Shown in pieces: positions 1 to 5,797 of a stretch of DNA of 8,963 nucleotides. The stretch covers positions 1 to 8,963 of the forward strand of contig JAKFDL010000017.1 of the NCBI GenBank assembly GCA_036676175.1, written 5' to 3'. A program made the translations under genes and the position numbers. Under the pieces are notes generated by a model. The model was not told where the DNA came from. It saw nothing but the letters and a program-made list of their open reading frames with translations, and did no database searches. Each line of letters begins with the position of its first letter. The first letter of the stretch is position 1. This DNA is from Methylotenera_A sp036676175. Lineage in GTDB: Bacteria; Pseudomonadota; Gammaproteobacteria; Burkholderiales; Methylophilaceae.

Positions 1-516
1 AATCGTGAGACTTTAGAAATTAACTTTAAAGGCAAAAATATTCGCGAAGTGCTAGAGATGACGGTGGAACAAGCGCACATATTTTTTAGTGCCCAGCCAG
101 TCATTTCCCGTAAGCTAAAAACTCTGCTGGACGTGGGCTTGGGCTATATTACGCTTGGACAAAGCGCGACCACATTGAGTGGCGGCGAAGCACAGCGCGT
201 GAAGCTGTCACTAGAATTAAGCAAACGCGACACCGGTAGAACGCTGTATATTTTAGATGAGCCAACTACTGGTTTGCACTTTGCCGATATTCAATTGTTA
301 TTAGACGTGATTCATCGCTTAAGGGATGCTGGCAACACCGTCATTATTATTGAGCATAATTTGGATGTGATTAAAACCTCGGATTGGATTATTGATATGG
401 GTCCAGAGGGCGGTGACGGCGGCGGCAAAGTGATTGCTGAAGGTACACCGGAGCAAGTGGCAGAAAATAAAGCCAGCTACACTGGTAAATATTTAAAAGC
501 GATGCTAGACCATTAA
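1..516 (+). CDS. uvrA: UvrA, excinuclease ABC subunit A, C-terminal part (5' end outside window)
   Basis: UvrA is the damage-recognition ATPase of the cytoplasmic UvrABC nucleotide excision repair complex. The frame is open from base 1 and gives 171 residues up to TAA at 514-516, about the last fifth of a protein that is normally near 940 residues. It begins just after the place where the C-terminal zinc finger of UvrA ends. Visible parts belong to the second ABC ATPase domain: the signature LSGGEAQRVKL (from base 175), Walker B TLYILDEPTTGLH with Asp at 256-258 and Glu at 259-261, the H-loop IIEHNLDVI with His at 355-357, and the typical end DMGPEGGDGGGKVIAEGTPE. Walker A of this domain lies upstream of the window. 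The frame is intact. The next gene starts 10 bp downstream. The family assignment is very secure. Confidence 0.98.
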   Translation, partial: NRETLEINFKGKNIREVLEMTVEQAHIFFSAQPVISRKLKTLLDVGLGYITLGQSATTLSGGEAQRVKLSLELSKRDTGRTLYILDEPTTGLHFADIQLLLDVIHRLRDAGNTVIIIEHNLDVIKTSDWIIDMGPEGGDGGGKVIAEGTPEQVAENKASYTGKYLKAMLDH

Positions 517-526
517 ATTCTAAATC

Positions 527-751
527 ATGAAAATAAACGTCAAACATTCAAATCTATTATTTGCATTTTTTATGTCGCTGTTCATGGCACTACTTATGTC
601 GGGTGTACTTACCGCAATTCATTTAGGCTTTACGTCAGACTTTGTTGCGCAGTGGTTACATTCATTTGTGCTTGCTTGGCCGGTTGCATTTCCAAGTATT
701 TTAGTGATTGCACTACCAGTAAGAAAAATTGTCACCAAGCTTACTGTATAA
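527..751 (+). CDS. DUF2798 family small inner-membrane protein
   Basis: A 74-residue protein with a short basic N-terminus and two predicted membrane helices, about residues 10-32 and 46-66, ending in a basic tail (RKIVTK). The pattern FMSLFMALLMSGVLTAI, then W..SF..AWPVAFP (AWPVAFP at 50-56), then P.RK, is that of the DUF2798 family, which has no established function; this is recalled, not searched. It starts 10 bp after the uvrA stop on the same strand, so read-through from uvrA is likely, although no clear Shine-Dalgarno sequence precedes the ATG. It is the last gene of this rightward unit and converges on the leftward DUF456 gene. Confidence 0.85.
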   Translation: MKINVKHSNLLFAFFMSLFMALLMSGVLTAIHLGFTSDFVAQWLHSFVLAWPVAFPSILVIALPVRKIVTKLTV

Positions 752-846
752 ACATTAAACGCTTTTGAATTGATGCGAGAGCGAATTGGTGCTCTGTATG
801 CCTTGTGGACATTGGTTTGCAGGCATCGAGATGATGAATAGTAAAA

Positions 847-1323
847 TTACTTGTAATAAGCGTAGGCAAATACGGCCAGCATCGTCAGCACCAGCACAAT
901 TTTGATTGCCAGCGCCAACACAAAACCTAAGCCTGCGGCAATACCTACAGTCGTAGCTTTAGTCGTATCTTTATGCGTGATGAGCTCACCAATGATCGCG
1001 CCGATGGCTGGGCCGATAATAATCCCGGGAATTCCACCCATAATACCCACCAAAGCCCCTATACCAGCACCCCATAATGCATATTTGCTGGCGCCAGCTT
1101 TTTTGGCTGTCACCACCGAAGCAAAAAAATCCACCGCCCAAGCCATAGCTGTAATAGCGCCTATAATCACCATGGTAACAATACCCACTTGGTCAAACCC
1201 ATCATGCCAGGCGGCTAACAATAAACCTGCAAACACCAACGGCACCCCTGGCAGCATGGGCAATACCGTGCCGGCTATGCCAACTACAACTAACAGTACT
1301 GCAACAACGATTTGCCAATCCAT
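847..1323 (-). CDS. DUF456 family integral membrane protein
   Basis: A 158-residue, highly hydrophobic protein rich in Gly, Ala, Ile and Val. It has the DUF456 hallmark LPMLPGVPLVFAG near residues 21-33, a conserved acidic/aromatic stretch (WAVDFFAS, about 62-69), and a Gly-rich segment (about 82-115) with repeated small-xxx-small helix-packing spacing. Several membrane helices are predicted, roughly 4-24, 27-39, 46-70, 84-113 and 124-156. The biochemical role of the family is unknown. The ATG at 1323 is supported by AGGGAG at 1331-1336, seven bases upstream on the minus strand. It is the last gene of the rhodanese-aroE-mtgA operon, 24 bp after mtgA. A long open frame on the opposite strand is a mirror of this gene and is not called. 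Confidence 0.9.
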   Translation of the reverse strand: MDWQIVVAVLLVVVGIAGTVLPMLPGVPLVFAGLLLAAWHDGFDQVGIVTMVIIGAITAMAWAVDFFASVVTAKKAGASKYALWGAGIGALVGIMGGIPGIIIGPAIGAIIGELITHKDTTKATTVGIAAGLGFVLALAIKIVLVLTMLAVFAYAYYK

Positions 1324-1347
1324 TTTAATGCTCCCTATTGGTAACTT

Positions 1348-2082
1348 TTAAGGCAATTCGGCGAAACGCATCCTTGCCTGAATTGTGGCAGTACGGCGAT
1401 TCAAATAACGCGTGCTACGGTGTTTATCATAGAATCTTGGGTTGGGGACCATCGCTGCCAATTTTGCGGCCTGTGTTTTACCCAAACCGCCTGCACTGGT
1501 TTTGTAGTAATGCCGGGCCGCCGCCTCTGCACCAAATACACCGTTGCCCCACTCGATCATATTTAAGTAAATTTCTAAAATGCGCCGTTTAGTCATCATT
1601 TTTTCTAGCATGAACGTAATCACCACTTCTTCTGCCTTGCGCCAAGGGGTGCGACTAGCCGATAAAAATAAATTCTTAGCCAACTGCTGGCTAATGGTGG
1701 AGCCACCCGCAACCAGTTTGCCTTTTTTAAGATTTTTCTCGTAAGCTTTTTCGATACCTTCCCAATCAAAGCCTTCATGGTGCTTAAATTTAGCATCTTC
1801 ACTGGCTACTACTGCCCGTTTTAAGTGATTGGATATTTTTTCGTAATCTACCCATTTATGCTTTAGCTCTGCATCGGGATCGGTTTCTTGAATAATCTCC
1901 AAGCGGTCATTCATAAACTTGGTCGAACTTGGGTTAAAATTAATCCACCAACAGATATGCAAAAATACCCACAGTTGATACAAAACCAAATAGGTAAAAA
2001 ATAAAAAGATAATTCTTTTAAGCAAGCCTCTAAAGCCCATGGGCCTTGCGTTTGGTTTAGCATTAAATAACCAGCGAATCAT
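1348..2082 (-). CDS. mtgA: MtgA, monofunctional biosynthetic peptidoglycan transglycosylase (GT51)
   Basis: MtgA polymerises lipid II into glycan strands on the periplasmic face of the inner membrane. The 244-residue length is normal for the family. A single N-terminal membrane anchor (about residues 24-47) follows a basic cytoplasmic tail, and no transpeptidase domain follows the GT51 domain. All GT51 motifs are present: ASEDAKFKHHEGFD with catalytic Glu95, GGSTISQQLAKNLFLS (126-141), RKAEE with the second active-site Glu152, and KRRILEIYLNMIEWGNGVFGA (from about 165). The start codon overlaps the aroE stop as ATGA (2079-2082), which implies translational coupling. The aroE-mtgA order is, from memory, common in betaproteobacteria. 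No catalytic residue is missing. Confidence 0.97.
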   Translation of the reverse strand: MIRWLFNAKPNARPMGFRGLLKRIIFLFFTYLVLYQLWVFLHICWWINFNPSSTKFMNDRLEIIQETDPDAELKHKWVDYEKISNHLKRAVVASEDAKFKHHEGFDWEGIEKAYEKNLKKGKLVAGGSTISQQLAKNLFLSASRTPWRKAEEVVITFMLEKMMTKRRILEIYLNMIEWGNGVFGAEAAARHYYKTSAGGLGKTQAAKLAAMVPNPRFYDKHRSTRYLNRRTATIQARMRFAELP

Positions 2083-2882
2083 GCGTTGCGTAACTGTGCG
2101 ATAACTGGCGCAGTTAGTGGACGTATGCCGCGCCAGATATTAAACGCCTCAGCTGCCTGCTCGACTAACATACCAAGGCCATCGGCTACCTGTGCACCAG
2201 CTGCCCTAGCCTGTGCCATAAAAGGCGTTTCACGACCGTACATCATGTCGTAAGCCAAACAGTTTTTAGCAAAAATAGTATCTGGAACTGGCAAAGCGGT
2301 ATCGCTTAAACCGGTAGAGGTTGCGTTGATGATAACGTCAAATGGAGAAGAAAGTGCCTCAAAACTAATGGCAGATAATTTTTCATGTGAAAATTTGGCA
2401 ATCATATTTTGCGCTTTATCGATGTTGCGATTAGCAATGGTAATGCTGGCTGGCCTCGCATTTAACAAGGGCAACAGCACGCCTTGAGCTGCGCCACCTG
2501 CCCCAATAAGTAATATCTGCGCGCCTTGCAGCTTGCATCGCAAATTGTCTTGAATATCATTGATTAAACCTGCACCATCGGTGTTGTCACCTTTAATTAT
2601 GTTATTGGCAAAAGTAAGCGTATTTACAGCCCCCGCAATTTGTGCACGCTCTGTGAGCTCATTACATAATGCAAACGCCTCAAACTTAAAGGGTACTGTG
2701 GCGTTGGCGCCATGAAAGCCTTGCGAAATTAAGCCTTTTACCGTCGCAACAAAGTTATTCAAAGGCGATAGAGCAGCTTCATAGCTTAAATCCTGTCCTG
2801 TTTGTTTTGCAAATGCGGTATGAATCAGCGGCGATTTACTGTGTGCGATTGGGTTGCCTATGACGGCATATTTATCTGTCAT
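2079..2882 (-). CDS. aroE: AroE, shikimate dehydrogenase (NADP+)
   Basis: AroE reduces 3-dehydroshikimate to shikimate with NADPH in the cytoplasmic aromatic amino-acid pathway. The 267-residue protein has the substrate-binding start GNPIAHSKSP (9-18), NATVPFK with catalytic Lys66, NTDG with catalytic Asp102, the dinucleotide loop GAGGAAQG (127-134), the NADP-phosphate contact NRN (151-153; usually NRT), INATSTGL, and the C-terminal DGLGMLVEQAAEAF. NR at 151-152 favours NADP(H) and argues for AroE rather than the NAD-linked YdiB type. It starts 3 bp after the rhodanese stop and overlaps mtgA by 4 bp, so it is an internal gene of a four-gene leftward operon. No strong Shine-Dalgarno sequence precedes it, which fits coupling to the upstream gene. 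Confidence 0.97.
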   Translation of the reverse strand: MTDKYAVIGNPIAHSKSPLIHTAFAKQTGQDLSYEAALSPLNNFVATVKGLISQGFHGANATVPFKFEAFALCNELTERAQIAGAVNTLTFANNIIKGDNTDGAGLINDIQDNLRCKLQGAQILLIGAGGAAQGVLLPLLNARPASITIANRNIDKAQNMIAKFSHEKLSAISFEALSSPFDVIINATSTGLSDTALPVPDTIFAKNCLAYDMMYGRETPFMAQARAAGAQVADGLGMLVEQAAEAFNIWRGIRPLTAPVIAQLRNA

Positions 2883-2885
2883 TAG

Positions 2886-3329
2886 CTAGTTAGTCCAAGG
2901 CAAGCCAGCATGTTTCCAACCGTTAATTAAGGTTCGCTGTTTCTCGGTATTCGCTTCACCTTCAAAACCTTCCAACATGTTATAGGCCTTGTAACCCAAG
3001 TCATTCGCGACAACAGCAGCATTGTGGCTACGGCCACCAGTGCGACACATAAAAACGATTGTTTGGTTTTTATCTACTTGTGCCTGCAATTGCGCTGCAA
3101 ACTCTGGGTTAGCCACCATACCGGGATAAAATGCCCACTCAATATGAAGGGCGCTCGGAATACGTCCCACTAAATCCAGTTCCGCTTTGCTGCGCACATC
3201 CACCAAAGTAAATGGCGGTTGTTGCAACACGTCAAACGCTTCTTGTGGCGTAAGCTCGCCCGCGTAAGGTAAGCTTTTAGTAACCGCGCGCTCAGATGCT
3301 TTCTTTAAAATGTCATTGAGTTTAGCCAT
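2886..3329 (-). CDS. Rhodanese-like domain protein (sulfurtransferase-type)
   Basis: A single-domain rhodanese of 147 residues from the chosen start. Features seen are LTPQEAFDVL (about 26-35), the conserved FTLVDVRSKAE strand-loop (40-50), GRIPSALHIEW (55-65) and the active-site loop MCRTGGRSHNAA with the cysteine at 95. A CRTGGRS loop is the six-residue type that accepts sulfur as a persulfide, so transferase activity is plausible, but the substrate is unknown. The frame could begin with TTG at 3344. ATG at 3329 is preferred because AAGGA (3337-3341) lies exactly seven bases before it, and that ribosome site would fall inside the longer version. No signal peptide is seen, so it is probably cytoplasmic. 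It is the first gene of the aroE-mtgA operon; no functional link to the shikimate pathway is evident. Confidence 0.9.
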   Translation of the reverse strand: MAKLNDILKKASERAVTKSLPYAGELTPQEAFDVLQQPPFTLVDVRSKAELDLVGRIPSALHIEWAFYPGMVANPEFAAQLQAQVDKNQTIVFMCRTGGRSHNAAVVANDLGYKAYNMLEGFEGEANTEKQRTLINGWKHAGLPWTN

Positions 3330-3336
3330 GACCAAT

Positions 3337-3341
3337 TCCTT
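3337..3341 (-). promoter_or_regulatory. Ribosome binding site deciding the rhodanese gene start
   Basis: On the minus strand AAGGA stands seven bases before ATG at 3329. It therefore selects the ATG over the in-frame TTG at 3344, which would place this site inside the coding sequence. Confidence 0.7.
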
Positions 3342-3357
3342 CAAATATTTTCAATAA

Positions 3358-3363
3358 ATTATA
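3358..3363 (-). promoter_or_regulatory. Candidate -10 box for the rhodanese-aroE-mtgA-DUF456 operon
   Basis: The minus strand reads a perfect TATAAT here, giving a predicted start near 3351 and a leader of about 22 bases that includes the AAGGA ribosome site. The -35 region is poor: at 17-18 bp spacing only AT-rich sequence is seen, and TTGAAC (3386-3391) sits about 22 bp away, which is too far. It is the only convincing promoter element upstream of the leftward operon, and it is unclear whether an activator is needed. Confidence 0.5.
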
Positions 3364-3408
3364 ACGCGAATTCAATCCTAAAAATGTTCAAATGGAGCAA
3401 ACCTACTT

Positions 3409-3425
3409 TGCCTCAATATGGTGCG
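3409..3425 (+). promoter_or_regulatory. Distal NtrC-type binding site upstream of glnA
   Basis: The sequence TGCCTCAATATGGTGCG matches the enteric NtrC consensus style TGCACC-N5-GGTGCA with one good half (GGTGC) and one degenerate half (TGCCT). Its centre (3417) is 30 bp, about three helical turns, from the centre of the stronger dyad at 3439-3455. It lies about 125 bp before the predicted sigma-54 transcription start. This arrangement resembles the paired enhancer upstream of enteric glnA. Binding is inferred from pattern and context only. Confidence 0.5.
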
Positions 3426-3438
3426 TTTTTACGATGAA

Positions 3439-3455
3439 CGCACATTATTTGTGCG
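3439..3455 (+). promoter_or_regulatory. Proximal NtrC-type binding site upstream of glnA
   Basis: This is a perfect dyad. ACGCACA (3438-3444) and TGTGCGT (3450-3456) flank a 5-bp spacer, giving GCAC-N7-GTGC, the exact half-site spacing of known NtrC sites. Its centre at 3447 is about 95 bp upstream of the predicted sigma-54 start, a normal enhancer distance. The same window carries ntrBC and a sigma-54 promoter, which strengthens the assignment. The ACGCAC half is shared with a second inverted pair, GTGCGTT (3421-3427) and AACGCAC (3437-3443), so several half-sites overlap here. Confidence 0.68.
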
Positions 3456-3500
3456 TAATAGATTATGCGTTTTTGCTAAGTGAATGACTAAATAACGTTT

Positions 3501-3542
3501 TTTGCTATTTTTAGCTGGCATAGTTCCTGCTAAAATAGCAAA
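3501..3542. repeat. Near-perfect inverted repeat enclosing the glnA sigma-54 promoter
   Basis: Left arm TTTGCTATTTTTAGC (3501-3515) and right arm GCTAAAATAGCAAA (3529-3542) are reverse complements over 14 bases, with one extra T in the left arm. The 13 bases between them begin with the -24 element. The -12 GC is the first dinucleotide of the right arm, and the predicted transcription start falls at its end. Most of the structure lies upstream of that start, so it would act as DNA (a protein site or cruciform) rather than as a leader RNA hairpin. The function is unknown. Confidence 0.75.
3516..3531 (+). promoter_or_regulatory. Sigma-54 (RpoN) -24/-12 promoter of glnA
   Basis: TGGCATAGTTCCTGCT fits the RpoN pattern TGGCAC-N5-TTGCW, with GG at 3517-3518, GC at 3529-3530 and exactly ten bases between them. 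The predicted start is near 3542, giving a leader of about 88 bases. Mismatches are T for C after TGGCA and C for the first T of TTGC. Two NtrC-type dyads lie upstream at enhancer distance, and glnA is the classic RpoN/NtrC target. No good sigma-70 promoter for glnA could be found nearby, but one is not excluded in this AT-rich region. Confidence 0.75.
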
Positions 3543-3616
3543 GTTAAAGTTTTTCGTATTTTAATTAACCTTTTTTTGCTAACTCTAAGTTTTATCTAAT
3601 TTTTAACTAATCGTCC

Positions 3617-3622
3617 AGGAGA
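3617..3622 (+). promoter_or_regulatory. Ribosome binding site fixing the glnA start
   Basis: AGGAGA lies seven bases before ATG at 3630. An in-frame TTG directly before it (3627-3629) would leave only four bases of spacing and is not needed. The ATG gives a 469-residue protein, the standard length. Confidence 0.85.
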
Positions 3623-3629
3623 TTTTTTG

Positions 3630-5039
3630 ATGTCAGTGGCTAAAGTAATGAAAATGGTAAAGGATAACGACATTAAATTTGTCGATTTTCGTTTTACCGA
3701 TACCCGTGGTAAAGAACAACACGTCACCGTACCTGTTTCTGCCTTTAATGAAGAAAAGTTTACCGAAGGCCACGCATTTGATGGCTCTTCAATTGCAGGC
3801 TGGAAAGGCATTCAAGCCTCTGATATGCAATTGATGCCTGATCCATCAACTGCAAATATCGACCCATTCATGGATGAACCCACCTTAATTTTAACCTGTG
3901 ACGTGGTTGACCCAACCGATGGCAAAGGCTATGACCGCGACCCGCGCAGCTTAGCGAAACGTGCTGAAGCATATTTAAAATCTAGCGGTTTAGGTGATAC
4001 AGCTTACTTTGGCCCAGAACCAGAATTCTTTATTTTTGACTCTATCAATTGGTCTGTAGACATGAGCGGTAGCTCAGTAAAGATTAACTCTGAAGAAGCT
4101 GCATGGTCATCTGCTGAGAAATTCGAAGGCGGTAACACAGGTCACCGCCCTGGCATTAAAGGTGGTTATTTCCCAGTACCTCCAGTTGATTCATTACAAG
4201 ACGTGCGTTCGGCAATGTGTATGACCTTAGAGGCGATGGGCGTGCCAGTTGAAGTGCATCACCACGAAGTGGCCACGGCCGGTCAATGTGAAATCGGTAC
4301 TAAATTTACCACGCTCACGCAACGCGCTGACTGGACACAAATCTTGAAATATGTAGTATTAAATACTGCGCATGCTTATGGTAAAACGGCTACCTTTATG
4401 CCTAAACCAATGTTTGGCGATAACGGCTCTGGTATGCACGTACACCAATCCGTATGGAAAGATGGTAAAAACTTGTTTGCAGGCGACGGCTATGCTGGCT
4501 TGAGTGAGTTTGCTTTATATTACATCGGCGGCATTATCAAACATGCGCGCGCATTAAATGCTATCACAAACCCTGGCACTAACTCATACAAACGCTTAGT
4601 GCCACATTATGAAGCGCCAGTGAAGTTAGCTTACTCCGCTAAAAATCGCTCAGCAGCGATTCGTATCCCGTTTGTGCATGGCGAAAAGGCACGTCGCGTT
4701 GAAGCTCGCTTCCCAGACCCTATCGCTAACCCGTACTTGGCCTTCTCAGCTTTATTGATGGCTGGTTTAGATGGCGTACAAAACAAAATTCATCCAGGCG
4801 AGCCTGCTACTAAAGACTTGTACCATCTTCCACCAGAAGAAGATGCATTGATTCCAACCGTATGTTCTTCATTAGAGCAAGCGCTGGAATATTTAGACAG
4901 TGACCGCGAATTCTTGACCCGTGGCGGTGTATTTACTGATGACTGGATTAACAGCTATATTGACCTGAAAATGGAAGAAGTTACAAAAATCCGTCAAACT
5001 CCACATCCAGTTGAATTCAGTATGTACTATAGTTGCTAA
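3630..5039 (+). CDS. glnA: GlnA, type I glutamine synthetase
   Basis: Glutamine synthetase makes glutamine from glutamate, ammonia and ATP in the cytoplasm as a dodecamer. The protein has 469 residues, the same length as enteric GlnA. Visible features are the beta-grasp N-terminal domain with AFDGSSIAGW (49-58), FGPEPEFFIFD with metal ligands Glu130 and Glu132, the VHHHEVATAGQCEIG metal/glutamate site (about 208-222), GDNGSGMHVHQS, the NPGTNSYKRLVPHYEAPV ammonia/glutamate loop, and ARRVEARFPDP. Tyr398 in LYHLPPEE corresponds to the adenylylation tyrosine (397 when the initiator Met is not counted), so control by an adenylyltransferase (GlnE) is expected, with glnE outside the window. Transcription is probably from the RpoN/NtrC promoter at 3516-3531. 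Two hairpins follow the gene. Confidence 0.99.
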   Translation: MSVAKVMKMVKDNDIKFVDFRFTDTRGKEQHVTVPVSAFNEEKFTEGHAFDGSSIAGWKGIQASDMQLMPDPSTANIDPFMDEPTLILTCDVVDPTDGKGYDRDPRSLAKRAEAYLKSSGLGDTAYFGPEPEFFIFDSINWSVDMSGSSVKINSEEAAWSSAEKFEGGNTGHRPGIKGGYFPVPPVDSLQDVRSAMCMTLEAMGVPVEVHHHEVATAGQCEIGTKFTTLTQRADWTQILKYVVLNTAHAYGKTATFMPKPMFGDNGSGMHVHQSVWKDGKNLFAGDGYAGLSEFALYYIGGIIKHARALNAITNPGTNSYKRLVPHYEAPVKLAYSAKNRSAAIRIPFVHGEKARRVEARFPDPIANPYLAFSALLMAGLDGVQNKIHPGEPATKDLYHLPPEEDALIPTVCSSLEQALEYLDSDREFLTRGGVFTDDWINSYIDLKMEEVTKIRQTPHPVEFSMYYSC

Positions 5040-5052
5040 ATTTAATTGCACC

Positions 5053-5083
5053 AAAATAGAGCGGCTTAGGCGGTGCTATTTTT
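5053..5083 (+). terminator. Imperfect hairpin after glnA, first of a tandem pair
   Basis: AAAATAG pairs with CTATTTT, with an interrupted inner stem closing on a TTAG loop, followed by TTTTTC. It begins about 13 bases after the glnA stop. The inner stem has two mismatches, so it is the weaker of the two hairpins. Confidence 0.5.
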
Positions 5084-5116
5084 CAAAAGGCAGCTTAGGC
5101 TGCCTTTTGTATTTCT
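5084..5116 (+). terminator. Rho-independent terminator of glnA
   Basis: An 11-bp perfect stem, CAAAAGGCAGC (5084-5094) with GCTGCCTTTTG (5099-5109), closes on a TTAG loop. The 3' arm itself carries TTTT and is followed by TATTTCT. It separates glnA from the DUF4124 gene. As the stem is symmetrical it may also work in the other direction. Confidence 0.85.
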
Positions 5117-5131
5117 AGCTTGTTGCAACTT

Positions 5132-5159
5132 TTGCACTTATGCCTTTTCAAACTATACC
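5132..5159 (+). promoter_or_regulatory. Candidate sigma-70 promoter of the DUF4124 gene
   Basis: TTGCAC (5132-5137) and TATACC (5154-5159) are 16 bp apart, downstream of the glnA terminator, with a predicted start near 5166. A second possibility, TTGCAT (5186-5191) and TAAACT (5209-5214) with 17 bp spacing, would start transcription at the ATG and give a leaderless mRNA. Neither is strong, and no Shine-Dalgarno sequence precedes the ATG at 5221. Confidence 0.3.
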
Positions 5160-5220
5160 AGTCAACCATAATAGCCAATACTTCGTTGCATACTTAAACA
5201 GTCTCATCTAAACTATTGCC

Positions 5221-5739
5221 ATGATTAAACATTTTACTTTTTTTAGCATTTTATCGGTGGCGTTTTTATTGCCACAATTTGCCCTCGCCGAAATTTATAA
5301 ACACGTCGATGCGGATGGCCGCATTACCTATTCTAACGTTAAGATTAAAGGTGCTAAAAAACTTGCCTTAGAGCCTGCAGACACTAATTTTGGCACAGGC
5401 TCTAACACTGAAGGTGGAAGTGCCAAACGTTCTCCAGCAGCGCGAACTGCAACACCAGCGAACTTTCCAAAGGTGGACGCTGATCAACAGAGCCAGCGGG
5501 ATGGTAAACGTAAAGAAATACTACAGGGTGAATTAGATGCCGAGAAGATAGCACTAGAAGAGGCCAAAAAAGCCTATGCCGAGGGTGCGGCTAAACCTGA
5601 AGTTTATAAAACTAAAGATGGGAAAACCTTTAGAAACGTGCCTAAATTTGAAGAAAAAATGAAATCGTTACAAGCAGATGTAGATGCCCATCAGCGCAAT
5701 ATTGAGTTACTAGAAAAAGAAATCACTAATATTAACTAG
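5221..5739 (+). CDS. Secreted DUF4124-domain protein with C-terminal coiled coil
   Basis: A 172-residue protein of unknown function. It starts with a clear Sec signal peptide: Lys3/His4, a hydrophobic core about 5-17, and probable cleavage after ALA at 23. The mature N-terminus EIYKHVDADGRITYSN (24-39) is the DUF4124 signature, a small beta domain common in proteobacterial envelope proteins. A Ser/Gly/Ala-rich linker (about 57-85) leads to a charged Lys/Glu-rich region with two predicted helical coiled-coil stretches (about 93-122 and 145-172). The periplasm is the expected location. It has its own terminator and candidate promoters, so it appears independent of both glnA and ntrBC. No enzyme motif or cysteine is seen. 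The function cannot be assigned from sequence. Confidence 0.88.
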   Translation: MIKHFTFFSILSVAFLLPQFALAEIYKHVDADGRITYSNVKIKGAKKLALEPADTNFGTGSNTEGGSAKRSPAARTATPANFPKVDADQQSQRDGKRKEILQGELDAEKIALEEAKKAYAEGAAKPEVYKTKDGKTFRNVPKFEEKMKSLQADVDAHQRNIELLEKEITNIN

Positions 5740-5764
5740 GTAGGCTACCACTTTTTTATTGTCC

Positions 5765-5797
5765 ATAAGCCAGCTTAAAAGCTGGCTTATCTTTTGC
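5765..5797 (+). terminator. Rho-independent terminator after the DUF4124 gene
   Basis: ATAAGCCAGC (5765-5774) pairs perfectly with GCTGGCTTAT (5781-5790) around a TTAAAA loop whose outer bases could extend the stem. It is followed by CTTTTGC. It lies 25 bases after the DUF4124 stop and about 70 bases before ntrB, making separate transcription of the two likely. Confidence 0.85.

Noticed and set aside
784..826. Weak hairpins in the convergent gap after the DUF2798 gene (5-6 bp stems, for example ATGCCT at 798-803 with AGGCAT at 821-826)
   Set aside because: The stems are short, the loops long or unstructured, and there is no T-run on either strand, so no terminator is called.
902..1351. A 149-codon open frame on the + strand opposite the DUF456 gene
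   Set aside because: Its Pro/Ala/Thr/Ile-rich product is the typical mirror of a Gly/Ala/Ile-rich membrane gene. The minus-strand gene has family motifs, a ribosome site and operon context.
1338..1802. Short open frames in other registers across mtgA (1338-1592 + and 1620-1802 -)
   Set aside because: They lie inside the well-supported mtgA gene, show no domain pattern and have no ribosome site worth noting.
3596..3811. Minus-strand open frame overlapping the glnA start
   Set aside because: It is antisense to the conserved glnA N-terminus, and its composition shows no recognisable protein features.
5739..5757. GGTA-GGC-TACC mini-hairpin followed by six Ts right at the DUF4124 stop
   Set aside because: The stem is only 4 bp; the much stronger hairpin at 5765-5790 explains termination.
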